Counted from the stretch's first letter, positions 36,575-55,390 are shown. The stretch is 64,000 bases of DNA from Daphnia carinata (GCF_022539665.2 NC_081334.1:5674424-5738423); one strand, 5' to 3'. Notes: generated by a model not told the origin, from the sequence alone. A program made the numbers and translations.

Positions 36575-36764
36575 ATGAGACGTCATACGTCATACCGTTG
36601 TTGTTTCTAATGCGAAGGCTCTTTATGCAGTGCGGTTTGTCTTCCGAGTTCAGGTCACGTGACTGGCATCGTGATGAGCGAATAGGGCAACGCTTGATGG
36701 GGGGGGGGGAGGGTGGAAGACGGTGGTCAGAAGAATCAGAGTTTTATCACGTCGTTGACGTGAT
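36575..36764. promoter_or_regulatory. Cluster of palindromic CRE/E-box type sites
   Basis: Within 190 bp: a tandem GACGTCAT-ACGTCAT at about 36580-36595, a perfect GTCACGTGAC at 36654-36663 (E-box of the MiT/TFE-USF type), and ATCACGTC-GTT-GACGTGAT at 36746-36764. The sites lie 3.1-3.3 kb upstream of the dia start codon, with a G17 run just before. Target gene unknown; an enhancer or promoter role is inferred from motif density only. Confidence 0.45.
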
Positions 36765-37496
36765 GCGCAACCGGATTATGGTGAACAGCGTTGCAAGCGT
36801 TGTACTACGGACGATTCAAGCGACATAGCACGGAGCAAAAGGACTTGCATCTAGAAAAAATCGACGCCGTCTCTTAACAGTCCCGTTCGTCGTTGTCCCG
36901 TTTGAAAGCGTGAAAAAAAAAAGGAGAAAGAACGAGCCTCGAAAAGGCCCGTTGATTCGATCTCGCCTGATCAAAATGCTGATTTTTTTTTCTGTGCAAT
37001 ACGCGCGGCAATTGTATCGAATAAAAATTCCAACAACGCCTCCATCATCAACGTGTCGGAAAACGATTCGAATTATGATTTCTTCGCTTCACGTCGACAC
37101 GCAGTTGCCGCCTGTCTATTCTCACAAATTGCCGATTAATCGATTAGGTCTGATGAATGATTTCTTTTTTGCTGTGTCTAAAGAAGAACGAAATCATTTC
37201 AGTTATAAAACGCGTGTTGCTTCATTGCTATTTCTCGATTATCATTTTTTTTTTTTGGGCGAATCAAACGCAGTCACGATCGGTCGTGAGCGAATCACTT
37301 TGCCGATGTCTGACAATGTACTGGCGCGTGGAACTGCGATAACAAAAAAATGACGTGTATAAATATGTACGTTCAAATCACTGTTTGTTTGCCTTACTTG
37401 TTTTAAAAGCTTGTTGTTTTGATTATTGGTTTTGGGTGCGCTACCTGTTCAATAATCCTTGTTTATTCATTTCTTTGTTTGTTTTTTTTTTCCAAG

Positions 37497-37948
37497 GTTT
37501 GGCCTTCGTCTTTGCACGCGAACATTATCATTAAACGTTTAAAAGGTAAATATGAAGACATGCATTGCGTTCTGGTCAAAAATGTGCAGGTAAAAATTCC
37601 CTTTTTTCTTTCCCCTTCCATTATGTTAGCATATTTGATTACGCCATCCTCTTTTTAACTTTCAGATTCTTGTGCGCTATCGTCAGACGTCCTTGCCCAC
37701 GCATTGATGGCCAACATTCTTTATAGCGGGTTACGTAATCGCTCTCAATAACGAAACTAGTCACGAGCTTCCCCCGTTTGACGTGTCTTCCCTTCACGTT
37801 AGCCAGATAACTCGATTAACGGTATATCAAGGTAAAACGTATCTAAAACGTCCCCAATTTATCGCTAACTAATAATAACATTTGACACAATAGGAAAGGC
37901 TTGCCGTGAGGTGAAGACATCACAAATATTCGGGGCACCATCCGAAAG
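37497..37948 (+). pseudogene. Possible spliced gene fragment with one in-frame TGA
   Basis: Three putative exons (37497-37589, 37666-37831, 37894-37948) are separated by 76 and 62 bp introns with good GT-AG ends and pyrimidine tracts. One frame stays open through all three in consistent phase, except for a TGA at 37705-37707. The protein reads VWPSSLHANIIIKRLKGKY in exon one, GYVIALNNETSHELPPFDV in exon two and GKACREVKTSQIFGAPSER in exon three. I do not recognise the family. It may be a decayed gene, a selenocysteine codon, a noncoding transcript or chance. No upstream start exon was found. Confidence 0.3.
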
Positions 37949-37999
37949 GTATTTGTGGATGTGTGACTATTACATCTCTACGGGCTCTGTGTGTAGCAT

Positions 38000-38154
38000 T
38001 GGTTTTGTCGAACCTCTTTGCATTCTATTTTTAAAGTGACATCTAATATCCTATCCTTCATTCCTAGCATTGTTTCGCGTATAAAATAACGCTTTGAATA
38101 GAGCAAGAGGCATGTACGATTTTGGAAGAAGTCTCCACCACATCGGGCCGTCTC

Positions 38155-38190
<36 letters not shown>

Positions 38191-39247
38191 AGAAAAAAAA
38201 AAAAAAAGGGTGCAGTTTGGGAGATGGACGGACAAAAGGAGCAGTAGAGAAAGACGTAAAGGGTCTCTAATAATCTATGGCTTTCCGTATATTAAAAGCA
38301 GATCTCTCTTTCCCTTTTTTTCTATTCTAGAAGAGCGGGGACATCATGGCCGTGTGCAATGGAGGAAACTGTGTAATCGATGTAATAACTCAAGCTTAAA
38401 GCTTTCCCACTACCCCATCTTTTACCCCGAAATGTACAGCAGAAACTGCTCCTCAGAGATGGATGTGAGGAACGTCGTATTAGTGCCTTGTTGGCTGGCC
38501 TCACGACGTAACAAACTTGTCAAGAGACACTTCTCAACTGGCACCTGGAAATATCCGTCCTTCTTGATTTCTTATCACGAAAAAAGAAAAATCTTTTTTC
38601 GTTTCTTCATAAAGAAAAAAAAAAAATAAATTCATGAAGTCCTTTTTTTTTCTTTTTTTTTATTTAAATGTTGTTTTTCTATTTCTAGGTAGTTGGTCGT
38701 CCGAGCAACGATTTCCATATATCTCCGGAATGAGACGCAAATGACGGTTGGTTATGCGAGCCCGCTTGCCCTTCTAGAGGAGTTAAATAATAATTAAGAA
38801 AAGAAACTAATAATAATAATAATATTAAACATTATTGCTAGGAAAGGTGCGGCTTTGGGAAAATAAAGAAATCAGGCATGCCTGCCTTTACATTGCGCGC
38901 GCGTTTTCATTACATTGCTGGTAACTATGAAATACTATGAGCAGATGTAATTGATTTCTTAGTTGTGTGTTTTCGTTTTTTTTTTTCTTTCTTGCAGGTG
39001 CTAAAGCAACGAAGGAGTAGATGAAATATCATCTTTGGAAAAACGAGAGCTACACGCACCGTCACGTTTGATTCCCACGCCTGCTAATGAAAAGGGCAAT
39101 TTTGTTCCTCTTGATTTTCTTTTCCCTGCCGATGCAGTAATTGCTGTTTGAAAGTGTTGTGCTGTTTGAGGCAAGCAGACGATTTCCTTAACGTTTACAT
39201 AAGCGACTGTTTCTTTTCTCCATTGCGCTGACAACCGCATTAGCACA
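38000..39247. other. No supported gene; several plus-strand splice-acceptor-like sites
   Basis: Polypyrimidine-AG sites occur at about 38330, 38688 and 38999 on the plus strand. They could belong to noncoding 5' exons of dia or to the transcript suggested at 37.5-37.9 kb. An A32 run lies at about 38157-38188. No conserved coding frame is visible. Confidence 0.3.
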
Positions 39248-39528
39248 TCAAACCCAGCCTTGTAATTACAATCAACCGCACGATTTCTTTTTTTTTTTTT
39301 TTTTTACTTACCCTTTTTATTTTTTCCAATATAACTATGTTTCTTATGGTCTAGTTTACTTTTAGATTTACTTGACAAATGCTGCCATCTAGCAGAAGGA
39401 ACGCAAACCTGGTGCGCAACAAACGAGTTATCAACCTCTTGGCAACGCCGGAATTCAAGAAAGATGGAGCAGCCGTTGTGACAACTGTTGGAGTTGTTTC
39501 GCTCCTTCTGACACGGAGGCGCTTTCAA
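39248..39528 (-). CDS. Possible small two-exon protein divergent from dia
   Basis: The ATG at 39528 begins a frame MKAPPCQKERNNSNSCHNGC with five cysteines. The first coding exon ends at 39312 with a strong gtaagt donor. A 53-bp intron and an acceptor at 39259 lead to a short tail and a stop at 39248-39250, giving about 75 residues. The family is not recognised. Its ATG is 333 bp from the dia ATG in the opposite orientation, so a shared promoter is conceivable. No homology supports it. Confidence 0.25.
39381..39395 (-). promoter_or_regulatory. CTCF-like motif upstream of dia
   Basis: On the minus strand CTGCTAGATGGCAGC matches the core YAGRKGGCRS part of the published CTCF consensus but not all of the first four bases. 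It lies about 470 bp from the dia ATG. Motif match only. Confidence 0.3.
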
Positions 39529-39861
39529 ACTTTCAACTAGTTAGTAGAGCTGCTCGCGCATACGCGAAGCCGAGCTCGATTCAACAGGAGAAGTGTGCTT
39601 GATTCTCACTTTCGTCCTTCGTTTAGTGTATCAAAATTGAAGAGACAACACAGAGCAGCAGAAAAGTGCTTTCTTATACACCACTCAAGGTGGAAATTTT
39701 GTGTGTTTGGTGACAACGCCTGTTGCTACATCGAATCGCCTATCAAGATAAAGTTGAACTGTGACTCTTCGTGATAACCCGTGACCAATGAACCGGTCGT
39801 TGTGAAGAGCTTACCCTTATTCTGACACCGTCGTCGTTGAAGGACGTTTCTGGCCACCAGA
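39529..39861 (+). promoter_or_regulatory. dia upstream region / 5' UTR
   Basis: A stretch largely free of the homopolymers that dominate the preceding 39 kb. It contains a CCAAT box (GACCAAT near 39782) and no TATA box in the usual place. It lies between the dia ATG and the possible divergent ORF, so it may be a bidirectional promoter. The transcription start cannot be fixed from sequence. Confidence 0.4.
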
Positions 39862-47536
<7,675 letters not shown>

Positions 47537-48600
47537 CAAATCTTGTCTCCCAGATACTTGCTCCATTCCACTGCCAACGCAGTAATAAGTATTTTTGTTC
47601 CAAAATCTGAAGTTTGAACGCTATAATCGCGCCTTGTTTTGTGCTGTACATGTTTCCACAAACATCTCTATCTGCTTCAGAAAATGTGCCATTACGTTTG
47701 TTCGCTGTGCGTCGCTATCATTCCGTGAGATCTTCCAAAGGGGTTGAATACTGGTCTATGGGCATTGGATTTTACTGGGTTCTCATTTCATCTTTCCAGA
47801 GCCAATTCGGGCGATTGACGAAGTGAGCCCATAAATGTGAAAGACCTTGATTTTAACGTTTGTCGTCAAAGCTGCAACCATCCTTGCAGTTGGGACTTGG
47901 GATCTTGCTGACGTTTGTGTATGTAATATATGCCTGCCTATCAGTCTCTTAACTTTGTTACGCCTTGGTTTGAGGCATTCGGTTCACATCGAATATGCTT
48001 CTGTTTGCCTGCTGTACTAAAAAAAAAAAATATGACTATGATTTATCATGACTGGAGAGAAGTTTAAAGTTCACGATTCTGTCTGGCGTTGAATTAACTT
48101 GATGATTCAATGTAAACAATTGTGCTCAAACGCCGAACCAAGAATGCCCTTTTTTGCTTTTTTTTTTCAGTGTTGCTCAGCAAGAATGGATTCAATTCGC
48201 ATCGCTCCTTGTTAATTCTCACCATTGCTTTTTCACGAGCCGGAGCAAATAGTTTTATTTATGATTTTTCTACACTTTGGGCTATATTTATTCGTAGATA
48301 ACAACTGAAAATTCCTTGTGTAAATAGATATGTACAGTTGTCTGTCTGGTCGTAACAACATAAAAATATGCAATACATGTCGGACGATGTTCCATGCTGA
48401 AAAATATTCCCTATTATGGATGGAATATTAGTCAGTCATCAAATGTATTTTACGCAGTTTCGCTAAGGCATGTGTTACACTTCTTTGCTTAAAACGGGTG
48501 GGCAACAGCACGTAATCCGACAGGCAAGGATAGCGGATGCTTTGCAAAATAATATTAACTAAATATTTTTTACAAAAAAAAATATTTAAATAGCATAACA
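47537..48600 (+). other. dia 3' UTR and flanking sequence
   Basis: No coding frame. A Pumilio-type TGTAAATA lies at 48319-48326 and an 8-bp inverted repeat AATATTCC/GGAATATT at 48403-48410 and 48422-48429. I found no canonical AATAAA, so the transcript end is uncertain. Confidence 0.4.
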
Positions 48601-48601
48601 A

Positions 48602-48665
48602 CTAAGATTCGAACCCGTGATATCAGCACGACAGCCGCATACTATGCCACAGCTCTACATTTCAA
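48602..48665 (-). pseudogene. tRNA-like fragment
   Basis: On the minus strand an A-box-like TGGCATAGTATGCGG is followed after normal spacing by a clear B-box GGGTTCGAATC. Acceptor pairing is poor. It lies head-to-head with the SINE-like unit at 48725. Probably a tRNA-derived remnant, not a working tRNA. Confidence 0.45.
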
Positions 48666-48724
48666 TGTCTTACTACATATATAAGCTACGTAATTGAATG
48701 GGTAACGCACAAAGCTAAGTTTGT

Positions 48725-49010
48725 TTGGAATGTGGCACAATGATTATCACCCTCGCTTTGTATTCTGTCGGTCCCGGGTTCGAATCCCGCCACCTCCAAT
48801 TTCCAAGACCTCCCTTCCCTCCATGCTCTCCTCCCACCACCCTCTCCTCCCTCCCACCTCCCCATCATCATTCAAGACTCGCAAGATTCAGCTTCTTCAT
48901 TACAACGGATTCTCAAGATTCTTCATCTCATCGGATTACCCAAGATTCTTCATCCTCATCGCTTTGACATCATGACAAGAAAGAAGAAAGAAAAAGAAAA
49001 AAAAAAAAAA
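48725..49010 (+). mobile_element. tRNA-derived SINE-like element with A-rich tail
   Basis: The head (about 48727-48800) has TGGCACAATGATTATCACCC (A-box region) and CCGGGTTCGAATCCCG (B-box) at tRNA spacing, resembling a tRNA-Val/Thr backbone. A CT-rich body with repeated AAGATTC-type words follows, and the unit ends in an A-rich tail (about 48978-49027). tRNA head, unrelated body and A tail are the layout of a SINE. No target-site duplication was identified. Confidence 0.5.
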
Positions 49011-49027
49011 GATAGAAGAAGAAAAAA

Positions 49028-49595
49028 CGAAGAGCCATGCCTACTATAACGGGGCTAAAAATGGCACACTTAAAAAAAAACACGCACACACACACAAAAG
49101 ACACGTATACAGACACGTTTCATATCGATCTGTAGTACCGTTCACTACATGTTGAAAATCGACCCACAAACTGAGGTAGAGAAGAGGTAATCGGAACTCG
49201 TAGGTTGTTCGTAAGTCTCCCCATGGCCACTAGGTTCATGGATGCAGGCAGCTAATCATCGGGTAATGTGACCCTCCTCGATACTAAAAGTTTTGTTTTC
49301 CGTGCCTAACACCAGTAGCCTAACGCAGTAGTACAGTAGTGCGGTAAGCAGGCTAGTGTTTAAAAAAATAATGTATGTTTCTAAGCAGTTTCTAACCAAC
49401 TTTTTGTTTCTTAAGCGCAGAGGTAGTGAGACAAAGCTTCACATTTGCGTATTTAAAAATGAAGACCCGTAGTAGGCAGCCAAATGCAGCGGTTAGAAGC
49501 GAAGAGAGTGAGAGTGAGCGGGAAAAAGATTGAACGAGTGCTTTCTCATCCGATGATTGTTTTGTGTGGTTGAAACACGCAAGTTCATTTACGAA
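49028..49595 (+). promoter_or_regulatory. SMC2 upstream region with E2F-type site
   Basis: GCGGGAAA at 49518-49525 is a match to the E2F/DP consensus, about 70 bp before the SMC2 ATG. No TATA box is evident. Family knowledge: condensin and other S/G2/M genes are common E2F targets, which makes the site plausible. The rest of the interval is unremarkable unique sequence. Confidence 0.5.
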
Positions 49596-52500
49596 ATGTA
49601 TGTGAAGTCAATGGTAATTGATGGTTTCAAATCCTATGGCCAAAGAACGGAAATCAATGGGTTTGACCCTATGTTTAATGCCATAACAGGGTTAAATGGC
49701 AGTGGTAAATCCAATATTCTGGACGCTATATGTTTCCTCCTTGGAATCACAAACTTGAGCCATGTGAGAGCTATGAATTTGCAAGAGCTAGTTTACAAAA
49801 GTGGACAAGCAGGTGTCACAAAAGCAACAGTTACGGTCACATTTGATAACAAGGACAAAAAGCAAAGTCCGATAGGTTATGAACATTATGATGAAGTCAC
49901 GGTTACTCGACAGGTATAGTACTCTTTCTCTATTTTTAGGATATTTATTGTGGATTCTTTTCAAAGTGTGTTTTTTTATTATTGTAGGTTGTCATTGGTG
50001 GAAAAAACAAATATCTCATTAATGGGTCCAATGTTCAAAACAATCGTGTTCAGGACTTTTTCCGATCGGTTCAGCTGAATGTAAACAATCCTCATTTCCT
50101 TATCATGCAAGGAAGAATTACTAAGGTGTGTATAAATTAGAGTTCTTTTATTGGTTTCTTATCTTTAACTGACTTTTGGGCCTCCAGGTTTTGAACATGA
50201 AACCACCTGAAATATTGGCAATGATTGAAGAAGCTGCAGGAACTAGAATGTATGAAGCAAAGAAACAACAAGCCATTAAAACAATTGAGAAAAAAGAAGA
50301 AAAGATTAAAGAGATCAATGATATTCTTTCCGAAGAAGTTACACCTACACTTAACAAACTGAGGGAGGAGCGAACTCAATACTTGCAGTTTCAAAAAACG
50401 GAACGTGAACTAGAACACCTGAACAGACAATATGTCGCTTATAGGTTCTTGAGCCTTGAACAAGCCAATGCCCAGGTCAAAGAGGAATACAATGAGCTTC
50501 AAAAAGAAAAAGAAAATCATTTCGCTGCTGGAGAAAAACTCAAGTGTGAAATTCAAACATTGGAAAAGGAGATTCGCTCACTTCAACAACAGCGAGATCA
50601 AGTTGGTGGCCAGGAGCTGGTATTGCTTGAAGAAAAATTGCTTGTCCAAGAAAAAGCCGAATCGAAAGCGCAATCAGCTGTTAAAGTTCTAAAAGAGAAT
50701 ATTAAAATAGAAGAAAAAAAGAAAAAAGAACTGAAAAAGAGTCTTGCTGATGACACTGCTGCTCTGAAAGGTAAAGGGTTACAGGGTTTATGGGAATACA
50801 TGATTTTTTATTTTATCTTGTATTCTGTCATAATAGGCAAGGAGGGAGAAGAAAATAAACTTGGCGAAACGTTTGAAAAATTACGTCAAAGGGAACAACA
50901 GGATACCGAAGCTTTGGCGGCGGCCCAAAAACGATTTCAGGAAATCAGTTCCGGTCTGTTGGCCAGCGAGAATGGCGCAGCAGCCACATTACCCGAAGAA
51001 CTTATGGCGACGGAAAAGAACGTTGCACAAGCTGAATCGCAACTTAAGCACTGCGAGATGACCGCTCAGCATCTAAAGAAAGAATTAAAGGTGAAAATTA
51101 ATGAAATGAAGAAGTCAGAAGCTGATTACAAGAATGATGCGCAAACCTCTAAGCATCTTGAAAATGAAGTCAAGAAGCTTGAAGCTGAACTCGGAAAAAT
51201 TCACTACGATGAGACGCAAGTAGACAACCTCGAACAGCTGCAACGAAGTTTGAAGCCTCAACTGCAATCACTGCGGGAAAAAATCGAGTCATTTGAAGCA
51301 CGATATCCCCAATTGAACTTTCGGTATACGACACCTGAAAAGCAATTTGACGGATCTGCTGTGAAAGGTTTGTAGGAGCAGATAGCCTATAGTTTTGTGT
51401 TCAGTTATAATGTTAATTGTTTCAATAGGTGTTGTGTGCAATTTATTTGACGTTCCGGATGTATTTTACGCTACTGCGCTGGAAGTTATTGCTGGCGGTC
51501 GGCTGTACAATGTTATTGTTGACAATGACACTACTTCAAAGAAACTTCTTCAGAAAGGCCAGCTCCAAACACGTGTCACGTTTATTCCGCTCAACAAAAT
51601 CCAAGGCAAAGCCATTGATGATCGAACAACAGCAACTGCGAAAAAAATCGTTGGCAAAGAAAATTGCCACACCGCTTTATCTTTGATTGGTTTTGATCAA
51701 GAACTGACCCCGGCCATGCAATACATTTTCGGAAGCTCCTTCGTTTGCAACACTATAGAAGACGCGCGCAAAGTTACGTTCCACGAGCAAATCATGCGGA
51801 AGGCGGTCACTTACGACGGGGACATCGTTGATCCAGGAGGTCTTTTAACTGGTGGAAGTAAATCAACAGGTCCTTCGCTTCTCGCTAAATTGAACGAATT
51901 GAAACAATATCGCAGCGAATTTGAAGAAAAACATCATCAATTAAAAAATGCTGAACAAGAGCTTCACGTTATGGAGCAAGCATCAGGGCAGTATCGAACA
52001 CTGAAACAGCGCTACGATGTGAAAAGACACGAGTTTGAATTGCTTCATCAAAGACTGCAGCAAACGCTTCACCATCGCCAGACACAAGAAGTTGAGACTA
52101 TGAAGGTCGAATTGGAAGCAGTAGAGCAAAAAGCTGTTGAGTGCGCTGCCATCATTAAACAAGGGAAAACAAAAATCAAAGAGTTAGAGGATCAAGTGAA
52201 GAATGCTAGTAAAATTCGAGAAACTCAGCTTAAAGCGGCTCAGGCGGAACTAGAACGCTGCAAAAAGGCAGCTTCCATGTCGCAATCCAAATGGAAAGAA
52301 CACGCCAATGAAGCGGATTCGCTTAAATTAGAACTGGAAGAACTTCGCAAATTTATCGAAACTACTGATATTCAGCTCAAAGGTATTAATTTTTTATTTT
52401 TCTCTTTATTCCTTGTCTTGTGCGCCGCTGTCAACAATAATTATATTTTTTCTTCAGCTGAAATTTTGTTTGTTCAATTTTTAATTTCGTTTTTATTTAG

Positions 52501-53648
52501 AAACCGAAACCACATTAGCGAAGTATCACGAAGAAATGAAGAACCTGAATGAAACTCTAGCAGTAGAGCAGGCTAATGTTCAGGAAGTGAGACAAGAAAT
52601 TGGGGAAGTCAAGGAGCGGATGGCGGCTCAAAATCAAGAGATCTCTAAACGAATAGCAAGCAAAGAGCAACGTGAGACTCAGGTAAGTTAAGCGAGTGCT
52701 TTTTTTTTTACTCATGTGAGAATCTTCTTTCACATTATTACGATTATTTGTTCTTTAAATCAAAAGGTGAATGAAGAAGAATTACTCATGAAAAAATTAG
52801 AACATCGACTTTCTAAAGCAAAGGACGATGTCAAAGATTCAGAAAAACGAGTCGAAGCAATGCTGGAAAAGCATCCATGGATTAGCGAAGATCGACATCA
52901 TTTCGGAGTAGCTGGCTCCAACTACGATTTCAACGTTATCAACGGTGCAGAATTAGGGCAGCGCGTGAACAAGTTTGAAGAGTCGATGAAAAAACTGGGG
53001 CGACATGTTAACGTACGATCCATGACAATGTTGACGCAAGCGGAGGGCCAGTATAACGATCTGATGCGTAAGAAGAGGATTGTAGAAGATGACAAATCGA
53101 AAATTGAAAACGCTATTCTGAAATTGGACGAAAAGAAAAAAGAAACTCTTCAAGTTGCATGGGAGCAAGTGACTAAAGATTTTGGCTCCATCTTCTCCAC
53201 GTTGTTGCCCGGAACGAAAGCCAAGCTTCAACCCCCAGAAGGTCAAACTGTGCTGGATGGTCTCGAAGTCAAAGTTGCTTTTGGTGGTGTGTGGAAAGAA
53301 AGTTTAGCCGAGTTGAGTGGTGGTCAAAGGTCCTTGGTCGCACTTTCCTTAATCTTAGCCATGCTGTTGTTCAAACCAGCACCGATCTATATTCTTGACG
53401 AAGTGGACGCAGCCTTAGATTTATCTCACACTCAAAATATTGGAGTTATGTTAAAACAACATTTCAAACAGTCACAGTTTATCGTCGTGTCTTTGAAAGA
53501 TGGTATGTTCAACAATGCTAACGTCCTGTTCCGCACCAAATTCGTTGAGGGCATGTCAACGGTTAGTCGTCTGGCTCAGCAGACTTCTGCTTCTTCCCAT
53601 TCCCGCCCTGGAGAAGATGACGAATCTAGGCCCAAGAAACGAAAATAA
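49596..53648 (+). CDS. SMC2: Structural maintenance of chromosomes protein 2 (condensin core ATPase)
   Basis: Seven exons: 49596-49913, 49988-50125, 50188-50770, 50837-51367, 51429-52382, 52501-52682 and 52767-53648. All phases agree and give 1195 residues, the usual SMC2 length. The N-terminal ATPase lobe begins [20 protein letters not shown] with Walker [10 protein letters not shown] (32-40). Two long coiled coils flank a hinge (about 515-670, with VCNLFDVPD and [12 protein letters not shown]). The C-terminal lobe has signature LSGGQRS (1085-1091) and Walker [12 protein letters not shown] (about 1110-1120). Family knowledge: it pairs with SMC4 in condensin to compact mitotic chromosomes. 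The C-terminus is Ser-rich and ends PKKRK, a nuclear-localisation-like basic cluster. The ATG fits the conserved SMC2 N-terminus exactly. No frame breaks seen. Confidence 0.97.
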
Positions 53649-53669
53649 AAAAAAACTATGCTGAATAAA
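53644..53669 (+). terminator. SMC2 polyadenylation signals
   Basis: AATAAA occurs at 53644-53649, overlapping the stop codon, and again at 53664-53669, followed by a T-rich stretch from about 53687. This implies a very short 3' UTR. Confidence 0.6.
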
Positions 53670-53689
53670 AATCGTAAATTCGTACCTTT

Positions 53690-54189
53690 TTTAATTTTTA
53701 TGATTTTCTTCATAAGTGATTCAGTTTTTGCAGGTTAATTTCAAAAATTTTAAGGCCAATCGAAAAATATAGTTGATTTCCGTGATCAGCGTTTGATTCT
53801 GAATCGAAATCATGTATTATGAGAGAAATTTGGATAAAAATGAAAAAAAAAAAAACGTACAAAACGCTATCACATATTGGCGCACTAGCATTCAGCGCAA
53901 TACAGCATACGTATTCGGTCCAAAGTGGAAATTAAGTTTAATTTTAAACGGGCAAAACGTTCGCTTGTTGGCGTTGCCTGCCCAACCTAGCAGGGAAGCA
54001 GGTAACGGCTAAATATGTTTGTTTCGTTATCAAACCGAAGCAAATTATTTTCATTTCTTTCTTTTCTTTCTTTTTCTTTTAAATGTAGGTGTCGCTGGCC
54101 ATGGCTGGTTGCCACTGGTGACAGTTTACGGGTCGTTGTCATTTCTTTCTTTTTATATCTTGCATTTTGGCTTTTGACTACGGATTATA
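53690..54189. other. Intergenic, nothing recognised
   Basis: AT-rich unique sequence after SMC2. Short frames with no family resemblance. Confidence 0.5.
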
Positions 54190-54266
54190 TGGATATCCGT
54201 TTTACCCAAAAAAAGAAATATATATCGGCCTTTTTTTCTATTTCACTGCTATCGCCATCTACCGGT
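54190..54266 (+). repeat. Short interspersed repeat, copy 1
   Basis: Reads ATCCGTTTTACCC, A-run, ATATCGGCC, T-run, TTTCACTGCTATCGCCATC, TACCGGTC. Two further copies lie at 56321-56398 and 56402-56480. The 3' end contains a near-CTCF motif on the minus strand. Confidence 0.85.
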
Positions 54267-54331
54267 CAAGTCGAAAAGTCGGGCTTGTTTTTGTCGGGCT
54301 TATTTTTTAAAAACCTGTCCAAACTGTATTT

Positions 54332-54350
54332 CCAGTAGATGGCGCTGCAG
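54332..54350 (+). promoter_or_regulatory. CTCF-consensus site
   Basis: CCAGTAGATGGCGCTGCAG matches the published CTCF consensus CCASYAGRKGGCRS at all 14 positions. It forms an inverted pair with the weaker GGTAGATGGCGA of repeat copy 1 about 75 bp away. Repeat-borne sites may be inert. Confidence 0.4.
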
Positions 54351-55390
54351 TTTCATCAGCCTCTAGCGCCTGAAATCGAACTATTATTATTTTTTGTTGT
54401 CATGTGATTCTCATTGTTTACTTTGTTTTTACGTTGACAACGTGTATTTGAGTTTCCCTCGTCTGAACGGTATCGTTATTTCTGTTTTTTGTTGTTGTTT
54501 TTACCTCCACCGCTATTATCCATGTGCAAATATTGCACTGCTTCGTTACCTAAACGAAATGTCAGCCGTTGCACTTGGGTTTAGAGTGAGGTAATATTAA
54601 CATACTTTTGGAAAACCAGGTCTCATGTTGTATCATTCTGGGTAAAGCCAGTGTTACAAGAAGAACTGTGCATGATATTAGGTGAAAATTGATGGCTTTT
54701 GTTTTTTACAACCAAAAGCCAATTTTCAGGATTATTAAGATGATTAATTACTACTTTTACATTTGCAACATGTTAATCTTATTCTGCTTTATTAGTAGGC
54801 ATATCCAGTAGTGGAGTTAAAAGTAACAGATGTGTTCTGTTGTGTACTCTGCACATATTGTGGTTTGTTGCATGATTTTATTACTTTGTGAATCAATGGT
54901 AACTTATTTATTTATTTAAATGCAGATGTTCATGCCTGCATATTAATGCAAAAACTACATGTATAGCAGTAATTTCCCAATACAACAAAATATTCACAGT
55001 CTGTAACAGAAGATTTTTTTGTTGGACCTTCAAGAAATTCTAACAAGATGTGCTATTTGCTATCAATATTCCGCAAGAATTGGATCTCCCGTTTACTTTT
55101 TCCGGTAATAACCATATCTGTTCCACTATCACCTTAATTCTGATGGCTATCAAATTAAGGGGATGGTTTTGAAACATTTGCTTCGATTATTATGTGTGGG
55201 GTAGTGCTTTGAAGTGGTATACAGGTCGTACCTTAAAACTGAACTTTAAGAACTTTGAAAGGCCATGTTATGTTAATTTACTATAGCTTACGTTTGAAAT
55301 TACGCAGATCTTTTGTAACTTGTAAAGGAGAACATAGTTCATTTTTTAAATTTTCGAAATTTTAACTTTCAGTATAACTTCCGGTTTGAA
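54351..55390. other. Intergenic, nothing recognised
   Basis: AT-rich unique sequence without supported coding frames or repeats. Confidence 0.5.
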
